Assembly: GCA_037833965.1 (NCBI GenBank)
Contig: AP031352.1
Coordinates: 30,568,501 to 30,632,500, forward strand
Direction: 5' to 3'
DNA length: 64,000 nucleotides
Source of the DNA: Marchantia polymorpha subsp. ruderalis
Lineage: Eukaryota; Streptophyta; Marchantiopsida; Marchantiales; Marchantiaceae
The stretch's first letter is position 1, and every line of letters starts with the position of its first letter. The notes under the pieces were generated by a model that saw nothing but the letters and a program-made list of their open reading frames with translations, did no database searches and was not told the origin of the DNA. Below, in pieces: positions 54,720-63,699 of the stretch. A program made the translations under genes and the position numbers.

Positions 54720-57716
54720 ATGACCTTCGACCGGGCGGCGGAGAACGTCCCATTCTTGAATTCGCGATTCCAATCTCTTGTGCGCGCTGCGCGCATCCAT
54801 CTGCTGGCTGCGGAACACTCTCGACGTCGTCGCACAGGAGATTTCTTGTTGATTGAGGGAGAAGTGAGTGCGCGTGATTTGGAATTGAGGGCGATTAGAG
54901 TTTGCCGAGAGAGAAAGAAGCGCGGGCAGTGCGGAAGTAGAATGAGCGGGCGAGCGAACCCCAGGAACGCAATGACGAGACCGAGCAGATTGCGGATGGT
55001 GCCACTTCGCCTACCGCAGAACGGGCTGCGCGCTTTTGAGGAGCGCTTAATAGCAAGAAAGCTCGATTTCTTGCTATGGGGATGGAATTACATCTGCGCG
55101 AATATGGTGCGCGAGTGGCTAGAGCCACAGGGACCACCCTCGCGCGGATTGCGTCCGCATGTTGATCGGTGGACAGTCCAAGATTGGGCGCAGGCGTTGG
55201 GAAGATGTGCTGGCATGCCAGGGCATCTCCTTTTCGACAGCGAGAGCATCAAGGTGACCAAGCAAGAAGAGGCGCAATTTGTGGAGCTGTTCAAGACCGG
55301 GAGGTCTACCAAGAATGGGTACAGGACCCGTGATTACAAGGATCGATTTCGCCGGACTTTGTCCGCGGCGCTGATGCAATTACTGCAGCCGCACCGCGCC
55401 TGCTACATCACATTGTGGCAGGTCTCTTTTGTGGAGTGCGTCATCGAGGGAACTCCAATTCACTGGGCGAGCATCCTGCACAGGGTGATGCGACAGCACG
55501 CGTTTGAGGAGAAGGGGGGAACTCTAAACCATCTTTCTCCTTTCCTCATCAATTTTTATCGACAGCGGAATTGTTTTACAGCGGCGGAGCTTGAACATTT
55601 TCCGCCATTGTCCATCGACCATCCCGGGAAGTATGTGCGGGAGAACGAGGTCGATACTGATGCAGAGGAGTCACCGACTTCTACCCCATCAAGACGGAGG
55701 GACGAAGGGAGACACACCCCTGCAGCGCGAGTGCCGCGGAAGCGGCGATGGAGGGAAGAGTCTGAAGAGGAGCAGCATCAAGAACCCTCTGCTCCCATTC
55801 GACCGCGGCCGCTGTGCGAGCCATACAGCCGGCCGAAGCAAAAGGCACGCAGACTGGTGTTGCCAGTTGACAGTGCAGACACGGCGACAATCGCGACGGA
55901 GATAGGAAGTGCGTCGCCAGAGAGGCGAGAGGAAGCGCGGACGACCGCAGGAGCAACGGGCCACGCTGCAACCTCGTCGGGAGAGAGGCCGCCTACGGGC
56001 CAAGGGCCTCCGGAGTTACCACGTGCGATGCGGACAGATGTTCCGTTTGCGCACAGGCGAACCTCCGCGGACGGACGAGCCTCCGCGGACCGGCGAACAC
56101 AAGTGGACGTGGATCTACGCTTACGCGTGGGAAGGAGCAGTCCGCCTGTGCACACGCGCTCGCCTGTGCACAGGACACCTCCACACGTGCCGCCTGTGCA
56201 CAGGCAAGAATCACCCCCGTTCCAACGTAGGAAGGGGAAGGAGCCGGCGGAAGAACCGCCTACGAGACACCGGCCCTCGGGGCCAGACCCTCCGGCGCAC
56301 CACGCGCCGCAATTCGCGCCTTCGGCGCCAGGGCCTTCGAGCCGAGGAGATACGAGCAGAGAGCGTGCGGAGGCCGCACCATCGGCGGGAAGTCCGCCGA
56401 TAGATGCGCCTTCGACGGTAGGGCCTATAGGCCAAGGAACATCGGGCGTGCGGCCCTCGGCCATGTCGCCTTTGGCGATAGATGTCCGCGGCACTACGCC
56501 TGCGGCGGACAAGGCGCCGGCAAATGCGCCTGCGCACGGGCCAGGCACAGCCCCCACGGACCGATCAAGGGAGCTGCAACAGACGGAGGAGCGGAGTGAC
56601 TGTCCGCGGGATGAAATCTCGATGCGCGATGCGCAATCAAACCCCGCGCAGCCACCCTCCGCTCGATCGCCTTCGGCGACGGACGACGGCGACAGAGAGG
56701 ATGCGGTAGACCATCAACAAGCGAGAGACGGGGATGCCGCACGGGTACATTCGCCTTCCGCCTTAGACATTTTGGCGACGAGCAGCGAGGCTGCAGCCGT
56801 GCCTTCGCAGGCAGCACACGTCGACGACGTGCAGCCCCACTCGGGGCAGTCGCCGACGCAATCAATGGCGACTGAAATTCTCCACTCGGATGATGACGAC
56901 GGAGGCTCCACGGAAGAAATGTCAGGAGCAGAAGACACCGAGGAGGAGGAGGAGGAAATTGTTGGAGCGCCGGCGGCGGCGCTCTCTGAGCAGGTGATTC
57001 CGTTGCTGCGGTACTTGGATCGCAAGGTCGATAAATACGCCGACCCACTCCAGCCGGGATCTTACATCGAGTTAGTGCGCAGGCGGACTCGCACTAAAGT
57101 CCACACCAGCAAGCTATTAGCTAGAGTGGACCAGGAGTTGAGGGACTTGAAGGAGAAGCATGCGTGCTTGTGGGGTCAGTACAAGCTTAATCAGAAGTTC
57201 TACAAGCACTCCGAGAAGATGAAGGATGAGAAACTGGGCGAGCTCACCAAGGAGCAGGTGAAGGTCAAGGAAGCACTCAACTCTGAGCAGGCCCAGAATC
57301 GGATTTTGTCAGAGGAGCTCGTGCGACAGACGCGGTTGTTGGAACAATGTCAGCTTGCACGGCAGGCGGATGAAGAGTTAATCCGCAGGTTGCAGTCAGA
57401 GTGTGGCGAATTGAGAGCGCAACGTGCTGAAGCCGAATCGCAATTAGTGATAATTGAAGAGGATCGCAGGAAGGAGGCGGATCGCACGAAGGTGGAGACG
57501 GCGAGGCGAGTCGCCCACTGTCTCAAGGGCTACGCCCACTGGGAAGTGAAGGCGCAGGAGAAACTCACACTGCGAGAGTTTGAATTGCGCGCAGCCGGGT
57601 TGTTGTCAGGCGACAGTAGGAGTCGGCGGAAGGTAGCAAAGAAGCTCGAAGCCTTTCTGTCGAAGGCACAGGATACCATGTCCGCGTGTGGCGTAGTGCA
57701 GTGTAGTGTTAGGTAG
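54720..57716 (+). CDS. Type-A LTR-encoded protein in the 3' LTR (C-terminus altered by a deletion)
   Basis: 998 residues. It matches the other type-A proteins until A-Q-D-T-M-S-A near 57685, where a deletion joins it to LTR sequence normally just after the stop. The last 45 or so residues of the usual protein are replaced by a short tail, C-G-V-V-Q-C-S-V-R. The N-terminal domain, middle and coiled coil are whole; the conserved L-G-L-R-S-R-A-E end is lost. This is the copy that genomic RNA would carry 3' of pol. Its position downstream of the PPT and before R mimics a U3-encoded accessory gene. Function unknown; the effect of the lost tail is also unknown. Confidence 0.78.
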   Translation: MTFDRAAENVPFLNSRFQSLVRAARIHLLAAEHSRRRRTGDFLLIEGEVSARDLELRAIRVCRERKKRGQCGSRMSGRANPRNAMTRPSRLRMVPLRLPQNGLRAFEERLIARKLDFLLWGWNYICANMVREWLEPQGPPSRGLRPHVDRWTVQDWAQALGRCAGMPGHLLFDSESIKVTKQEEAQFVELFKTGRSTKNGYRTRDYKDRFRRTLSAALMQLLQPHRACYITLWQVSFVECVIEGTPIHWASILHRVMRQHAFEEKGGTLNHLSPFLINFYRQRNCFTAAELEHFPPLSIDHPGKYVRENEVDTDAEESPTSTPSRRRDEGRHTPAARVPRKRRWREESEEEQHQEPSAPIRPRPLCEPYSRPKQKARRLVLPVDSADTATIATEIGSASPERREEARTTAGATGHAATSSGERPPTGQGPPELPRAMRTDVPFAHRRTSADGRASADRRTQVDVDLRLRVGRSSPPVHTRSPVHRTPPHVPPVHRQESPPFQRRKGKEPAEEPPTRHRPSGPDPPAHHAPQFAPSAPGPSSRGDTSRERAEAAPSAGSPPIDAPSTVGPIGQGTSGVRPSAMSPLAIDVRGTTPAADKAPANAPAHGPGTAPTDRSRELQQTEERSDCPRDEISMRDAQSNPAQPPSARSPSATDDGDREDAVDHQQARDGDAARVHSPSALDILATSSEAAAVPSQAAHVDDVQPHSGQSPTQSMATEILHSDDDDGGSTEEMSGAEDTEEEEEEIVGAPAAALSEQVIPLLRYLDRKVDKYADPLQPGSYIELVRRRTRTKVHTSKLLARVDQELRDLKEKHACLWGQYKLNQKFYKHSEKMKDEKLGELTKEQVKVKEALNSEQAQNRILSEELVRQTRLLEQCQLARQADEELIRRLQSECGELRAQRAEAESQLVIIEEDRRKEADRTKVETARRVAHCLKGYAHWEVKAQEKLTLREFELRAAGLLSGDSRSRRKVAKKLEAFLSKAQDTMSACGVVQCSVR

Positions 57717-57727
57717 GACTTAGAAGG

Positions 57728-57735
57728 TATAAAAT
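57728..57735 (+). promoter_or_regulatory. TATA box of gypsy 3' LTR
   Basis: TATAAAAT, same context as in the other type-A LTRs. Here it follows the truncated ORF by only 11 bp because of the deletion. Confidence 0.65.
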
Positions 57736-59277
57736 AGTTCCAGGCGTTTTGCCTGGGGTTCTTTCCCATCCGGAGTGCAGATCAGGAACCCATTTCCTTT
57801 GCGTGTTTGTGTCCTTGAGTTCTGTCACCACGCATGAGGAGTTACAACTTAGCGTTCCGCATTTTGTAGCTGAAGGTCTTCGGCCGAATGTTCAGAGCTA
57901 GTACATTGGTTAGAGACTTGAGTAGTTCGGAACTGCACCTGCGGGTGACTGCCGATGCTCAGAGCCAGTGACTAGTTAGATACTTGAACAGTTTCGCCCC
58001 TACACCTTCGAGTGTTTCTTTCTGATTGTACTCCTTGGGATTTTTCCCCTGAATGCCAAAGTGAAGTTTTGCTACTTCGTGTAAGCCTTGGTTGTAAATT
58101 CAGGTTACGCTGCAGCAGGTGCCTTGAGGGTAACCCCTGTAGTATTTCTGGGAATGACAAGTGCCTGAGAATTCAAACTCTTCAATAGACTGTTGTTGTG
58201 TTACTGGAATGTTTCTCAGTGAGTCCTTCAGTGCGGACCTGTGTTCTCTGCGCGTTTTGTGAGTTGAGAGTGTTGTTCACCGCGTCTGAGTGACTTCGAT
58301 CCGAAGTAGGCAGTCCAAACCGGGTTTCCTACACTAGCAGCAAGCTAGTGGAAGTGTTGTAAAAGCCGGAGTTGGAAGTCACTACCCGCAGCTTCGCAGA
58401 GTGTACTCTTGAGAGACTTTCCCCCTGAAATCTTGAAGTAGAGGTCCTAACGGATCTCTGGGTTGTGTTTCTGTAGTTTCAGGTGTGTGTGTGTGTGTGT
58501 TACGCTGCACTGTGCGACCTCCGAGTGCGCTCCGAGTGGACACTTGCAGTATTTCTGGGAGTGACAGTCGCCTGAGAATTCAAACTCCTCAATAGTCTGT
58601 TAAAACGTGACACTTTGTACCCTGTGTGTTCCTCTGTCCCTGTGGGTTCGACCTTTCTACCACTATATTGCAGTTTTAGCCTTTAGTGGGTTATTACAGC
58701 GCCGGCGTAATTCGATCCGACTGGATGTGCGCCTCCAGCAAGGCGCCGACGGATAATGAACGCACCAGCGGCGACACGCCTCCGGAGAAGGGCGGGTTAG
58801 GAAAAGACAACAGGGTCGACGTATACCCTGCAGCGGACTCGAGTCCGGAAGGTGGCGGCGGCGGGAGAATTCAACGTTTAAGCATGCGAATGCGCGCAAT
58901 GCGGAGACGTGAATTCGCGCATGCAAAGGGCGAACCGTTAAGCCGTATAGCCGGCTGCGTACGTTGCAACCAGTAAGAACGTTGGACGTTCTTGAAATCG
59001 GAGAAGAAAAGACTGCACTCTAGTCTCATTCTCTCATTCTTGGCTTTGCGATTTCCAGTTCCAAGATTACGCGCAAGGGCGGAGCGACCTGCAGTGAGAG
59101 TAGAGAGTGCGGAGACGAGTTGCGCAAGGATCTTGGCGGACCTTGAAAGAATTGGGAGTAGCGATCTTGAACGAGCGCAGAGAGAGTGAGCAGTCAGTGC
59201 TTGAGTGGCCGACGCGTAGTGGCGATTGTGAGAGAGCGAGCGAAAGGGAGAACGTTTGTGTGTGTGCAGGCAACGCA

Positions 59278-61848
59278 ATGTCGAAGGTTCCCCAGCTGCG
59301 AGTGTCTCCACTCAGGGTGCCGCAGATCGGTCTACGCGCATTTCAAGATGTGCTGTTGAGGCTGAAGCTCGATTTTCTCCTATGGGGGTGGAATTGGACA
59401 TGTCCAGAGATGGTGCGCGAGTATCTGCAAGAGAGACACAAGCCTTCTCGCGGATTTCGCCCACACCCAGAGAGATGGGACATTTGCAATTGGGCGCAGG
59501 TGTTGGGCAGGTGTGCCGGCGAGGAAGGGGATCTCCTCTTCGAGGCCGACAGCGTGAAAGTGTCCCAGGAGGAAGAAGTCTCTTACAATGAGCTCTTCAA
59601 GGTGGCTAGACATCCCAAGAACGGTTTCCGGACCCGGGATTACAAGGATCGATTGCGGAGAAATGTCGCGACGGCATTGCTGCAGATATTGCAGCCGACC
59701 AAGACCGCTTACATGCATGGTTGGCAGGTAGAGTTTGTGGAGCTAGTATTGTCAGGAGCTCCGGTGCATTGGGCACGGCTCCTGTGGAAGGTGACGCGCC
59801 AACATGCGCAAGAAGAGAGGGGAGGAACCCTCAATCATCTATCGCCTTACTTAATCGTGTTTTACCGGGCGATGGGATGTTTGACGAATGCTGAGAAAAC
59901 TCGGTTTCCGCAACTGACCCGGACTTATCCAGGTAGATATTCGAGGGAGGCCGAAGTAGACACGGATCCGGACGAGGAACCTGCCAATACGCCTCCGGCT
60001 CCGGCTCCAGCAAGAGCAGCAGAAGAACGTCGAAGTGAGCGCATTCCACGAAAGCGGAAGTGGGATGAGAGACCTGAGGACAGGCAGCCGGAAGTACCAG
60101 CTGCGCCGACTCGTGGTCGGCCCACCCCCGAGCCTCACAGTCGACCAAAACAGAGGGCACGCAAAATGCCAACTGTTACTGAGGAGACCAGGCGAACTCC
60201 GACCCGGCGGAATCTCACACAGGAAGAGATAATCGCTCAGATCCTAGGGAAGACGGCAGAAACCTCTGCACAGAAGGCACCACGGCCTTCGGGAGGAGAT
60301 GGACGGACTGACAGCCGGCCGGCTGCGAGTCGGATGACTGAAGGTCGACAAGCGGAAGGAAGGCCAACTGAACGGCGCGTTGAACCGGACAGCAGGCCGG
60401 AAGAAGAAGAGAGTTTGGCTGACGAGCCAACAATCCTCAGAGGGTCGTCTTCGGCGGAAGGCACTTCTGGAAGAACGCCACCAACAAGCAGGCCAAGTGG
60501 AGTCAAGACGCGCAGGGTGTATCCGACTCCCAGTCGGACAACTGCTGGTCGGCCAACTGCGAGTCGGCCAACTGCGAGTCGGACAACAGAGAGTCAGTCG
60601 GATTCGCCGACTGCGAGACGGATGGGGCCAACGACGAGTGTGCGGACGCCTTCGGCGGACGCACCTTCAGCAAGGACACCTTCCGCGCAGATTGCGCCGG
60701 AAGGACAGGCAGCAGAAGCGGGCGGATCAAGAGTGACAAAAGTCACTGCGGCGTCGACCCCTTCACAAACCGAAGATCAAGCCGGAACAGGGGCTCAAGC
60801 AGTGGGATCTCCCACTGCCCTAGATATTTTAGCAGGCAGTGGAGCAGCAGTCGCAGCGGAAGCTGCTGCGCGCCACAGTTCCAGGGAGTCGCCAAGGGAT
60901 TCGGTGGCGACTGAAATCCTCGAGACTGAGGATGAGACGAGCTCGGAAGAGCAAGAAGAGGATTCGGTGCAGAAAACGCCAACAGGGGTGCTGTGCGAAC
61001 AGATAGTTCCACTCCTGCGATATCTGGATCGCAAGACATCCAAATACGCAAGTGCCTTAAAACCGCAGTCTTATGTGGAGACAATCAGGCGAAGGACGAG
61101 GAGCAAGGTGGCAAGGAGGGCCTCTAGGTGCCAAGTATATGTGGATAGGAACACCGCCCTCCGACAACACCTGGCGGTCACCCAGAAGCTATACCAAGCC
61201 TTGCAGCAGCAAAAGGAGGATGCGGCGACGAAGAGTCAGGCGGATGCCGAACTAATACGGGCAAAGATCGAGTCGGAATTGCAGGAGGAGCGGAGACAGA
61301 ACAAAGTCCTAGCAGCCGAGCTTGCGCGCCAGACGCGCGCCTTAGAAGAAAGTCAAAGAGCCCGCAAGGAGGATGAGGAGTTGTTGCGCAACTTGCAAAC
61401 CGAGTGCTCGGATTTGAGGGCACAACGTGCGGAATTAGAAATGCAGCTGGCAGAGGTGGAGAGCAGCTGCAGGGCGCGAGGAGAGTTGGCGGCACGGGTG
61501 ACTCGTTGTCTAAAAGGATACACCCATTGGGAGGTGGCAGCTCAAGAGAGGATCACACTCAGGGAGTTCGAGCTTCGGGCGGCGGCACTGACGGAAGGTG
61601 ACAGTCGGAGTCGGCGGCGAGTGGCGAGAAAATTAGAAACCTTCTTGTCGGGTGCGCGCGACACTATGGCGCACTTACAGTCGGAAGTCACCACAGCGCT
61701 CCGACGCCTGGGGTTACGCAGCCGGTCGGAAGACTGGCAAGGTAGAGATAGTAAGCGGAGCAGTCCGGCGCGCAGGAGGCGCAGCACCGGATCTGCTGAG
61801 TGCAGTAGAGTAGTTTGGTTTCGCGCAGATACTGCGAGTAGTAGATAG
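59278..61848 (+). CDS. Type-B LTR-encoded protein, second intact copy (function unknown)
   Basis: 856 residues from the first in-frame ATG (M-S-K-V-P-Q); the frame upstream to 59107 lacks ATG. It is very close to the inverted copy at 25392-27953, with small differences such as an extra R-P-T-A-S unit and a shorter P-A-P-A-P run, both in frame. Architecture as there: N-terminal domain with L-D-F-L-L-W-G-W-N, disordered Pro/Thr/Arg middle, A-L-D-I-L-A, acidic block, L-L-R-Y-L-D-R-K, coiled coil, conserved G-D-S-R-S-R-R end. Compared with type A it is shorter by about 120-190 residues and roughly half identical, but the motif order is the same. Confidence 0.8.
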   Translation: MSKVPQLRVSPLRVPQIGLRAFQDVLLRLKLDFLLWGWNWTCPEMVREYLQERHKPSRGFRPHPERWDICNWAQVLGRCAGEEGDLLFEADSVKVSQEEEVSYNELFKVARHPKNGFRTRDYKDRLRRNVATALLQILQPTKTAYMHGWQVEFVELVLSGAPVHWARLLWKVTRQHAQEERGGTLNHLSPYLIVFYRAMGCLTNAEKTRFPQLTRTYPGRYSREAEVDTDPDEEPANTPPAPAPARAAEERRSERIPRKRKWDERPEDRQPEVPAAPTRGRPTPEPHSRPKQRARKMPTVTEETRRTPTRRNLTQEEIIAQILGKTAETSAQKAPRPSGGDGRTDSRPAASRMTEGRQAEGRPTERRVEPDSRPEEEESLADEPTILRGSSSAEGTSGRTPPTSRPSGVKTRRVYPTPSRTTAGRPTASRPTASRTTESQSDSPTARRMGPTTSVRTPSADAPSARTPSAQIAPEGQAAEAGGSRVTKVTAASTPSQTEDQAGTGAQAVGSPTALDILAGSGAAVAAEAAARHSSRESPRDSVATEILETEDETSSEEQEEDSVQKTPTGVLCEQIVPLLRYLDRKTSKYASALKPQSYVETIRRRTRSKVARRASRCQVYVDRNTALRQHLAVTQKLYQALQQQKEDAATKSQADAELIRAKIESELQEERRQNKVLAAELARQTRALEESQRARKEDEELLRNLQTECSDLRAQRAELEMQLAEVESSCRARGELAARVTRCLKGYTHWEVAAQERITLREFELRAAALTEGDSRSRRRVARKLETFLSGARDTMAHLQSEVTTALRRLGLRSRSEDWQGRDSKRSSPARRRRSTGSAECSRVVWFRADTASSR

Positions 61849-61881
61849 GATAGTGTAGTGCTAGTTAGGATCTTTTGAGAG

Positions 61882-61888
61882 TATAAAG
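61882..61888 (+). promoter_or_regulatory. TATA box of type-B LTR (right copy)
   Basis: TATAAAG 33 bp after the ORF stop, mirroring 25352-25358 in the left LTR. Confidence 0.65.
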
Positions 61889-63108
61889 TAGATCAAGGCG
61901 TTTTGCCTTGGGACTCTTCCAGTTTCGGAAGTGCAGATCAGGAACTCACTTTCTTGGCGTGTTTGTGCATTTTGGTCCTGGCACCACGTAGAGAAGCTGC
62001 AGCATAGCGAAGTTACCGTATGTTGTAGTTGAAGGCCTTCGGCTGAATGTTTAGAGCTAGCACCCGGTTAGAGACTTGAGTAGTGCGGATCTGCACCTGC
62101 GGGTGATTTCTGATGCTCAGAGCCGGCTGCGAGTTAGATACTTGAACAGTTCCCCCTTACTCCTTCGAGTGACATATCCTGATTGTACTCCTTGTAATAA
62201 CCCACCAAAGGCTAAAACTGCAGTATGGTGGTAAAAAGATCGAACCCACAGGGACAGAGGCAACACACAGAGTAAAAGTGTCACATTTAACAGACTTTTG
62301 GTAGAGTTTGAATTCTAGGCGACTGTCACTCCCAGAAATACTGCAGTGCTCGACTCGGAGGCTCGACTCGGAGGAGGATCTCAACTCGGAGGATGCTCGG
62401 AGGATGCACGGTACAGCTTGGTCACTCAACACACACACACACACCTGAAACTGGCAAAAAGCACAACTCGGAGGTCGGTCAGGACCTCCGCTTCGGATTT
62501 CAGGAGGAAAGTGTCTCGCAAGTTCACTCAGAGGTTCTGCAGGAAGTGCCTCCCACTCCGGCTTTTACTGCCCTTCCGCCAGGAACTAGCGGGGGTACCC
62601 GGACTGGACTTCTCACTTCGGAACGAAGCCTCTACGTACGCCGTGGACGTCACCCTCGACTATCACACAAAACGCAGGGAGTGCAGACCCGACTGAGAAC
62701 TTACTGAAAACACGATCCAGTAACACACACACAACCTGAATTACAAACCAAGGTTTACACGAAGTAATGAAACTTCACATTGGCATTCAGGGGAAACTTC
62801 CCGTAGGAGTACAATCAGGATATGTCACTCGAAGGAGTAAGGGGGAACTGTTCAAGTATCTAACTCGCAGCCGGCTCTGAGCATCAGAAATCACCCGCAG
62901 GTGCAGATCCGCACTACTCAAGTCTCTAACCGGGTGCTAGCTCTGAACATTCAGCCGAAGGCCTTCAACTACAACATACGGTAACTTCGCTATGCTGCAG
63001 CTTCTCTACGTGGTGCCAGGACCAAAATGCACAAACACGCCAAGAAAGTGAGTTCCTGATCTGCACTTCCGAAACTGGAAGAGTCCCAGGGCAAAACGCC
63101 TTGAACTA

Positions 63109-63115
63109 CTTTATA
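63109..63115 (-). promoter_or_regulatory. TATA box of type-C LTR (copy 2)
   Basis: TATAAAG on the minus strand, at the place equivalent to 18862-18868 in the first copy. Confidence 0.6.
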
Positions 63116-63699
63116 CATTCTAAGGTCCTAACTAACACTACACTACCCGCTAGGGTGCGAGCCGCAACAGATCCTACACTTGAGGAGTCGGCGGCTACCT
63201 TCCCCTCTAACTTACAACCTAAATCTAAACCTAACCCTAAATCTGAATCCTAAGCCTACTGTACAGAGCCGCCAGCGTCTTTACATCCGAGATCTGAGGC
63301 TGAATATTTGCATGCATGCGTGGCCGACTAAGATCAACGGCGCCACCAAATTTCAGATCCATCCGACCGTCCATCGCAAAGATATGGACTCCGCAAGATC
63401 TCTGAACCGCATCCGGTTTGCCGACCTTGAGTTCGCCGACTCCGAGTTTTCCGAAGGCGTTGACCGCCGAAGACGCACTTCCGCATCTTTGCCTATTTGT
63501 AACAGTCACTCCCGACACCCATAACTCACAGATCCTTGATCCGTTTCAAGAGTTCTTGGGCTCGTTGGAACGAGCGCGTCGAGCTCTTTCTAACGAGACC
63601 CTAATTGAGTCAAACCGTTACGAGTTGAAAGAGTTATGCCGGTTTTATCCTTGGCCGAAGGCACACTGTCAAAGGCTTGTTATCTGTTATCGCCGAAGG

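Larger units (their letters stand above)
31523..58698 (+). mobile_element. Complete Ty3/gypsy retrotransposon (Tat/Athila-like) with giant ORF-bearing LTRs
   Basis: Ends TG...CA, target duplication gcgcc. The parts are: 5' LTR in three pieces (31523-32104, 37519-38485, 43869-47677, together about 5.36 kb), PBS 47700-47718, gag-protease, leaky UAG, RT-RNase H-integrase, PPT 53463-53475, 3' LTR 53476-58698 (5223 bp). Two solo LTRs of the same family sit inside the 5' LTR. With these removed the element is about 16.4 kb, of which two thirds is LTR. The 5' and 3' LTRs share variants that the solo LTRs lack (for example P-V-D-S-A-D and R-E-L-Q-Q), as expected for a pair copied from one template. 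They differ only sparsely, so the insertion looks young. Confidence 0.95.
53476..58698 (+). mobile_element. 3' LTR of gypsy element (5223 bp)
   Basis: TGTGGTACCCC...GGGTTATTACA, followed by the gcgcc duplication. It contains the GC-rich palindrome-studded leader, the U3 ORF (54720-57716), TATA at 57728 and R-U5. It is shorter than the 5' LTR mainly because of a deletion of about 150 bp at the end of the ORF (junction near 57685). Confidence 0.95.
58704..62192 (+). mobile_element. Type-B LTR (plus), right half of the inverted pair, continuation
   Basis: It continues 31522 after the gcgcc duplication, with leader, intact ORF, TATA (61882-61888) and part of R-U5. It is cut at gtactcct (62192) by a minus-strand type-C LTR. 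Joined with 30755-31522, it corresponds to all but the last 640 bp of the left LTR. Confidence 0.9.
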
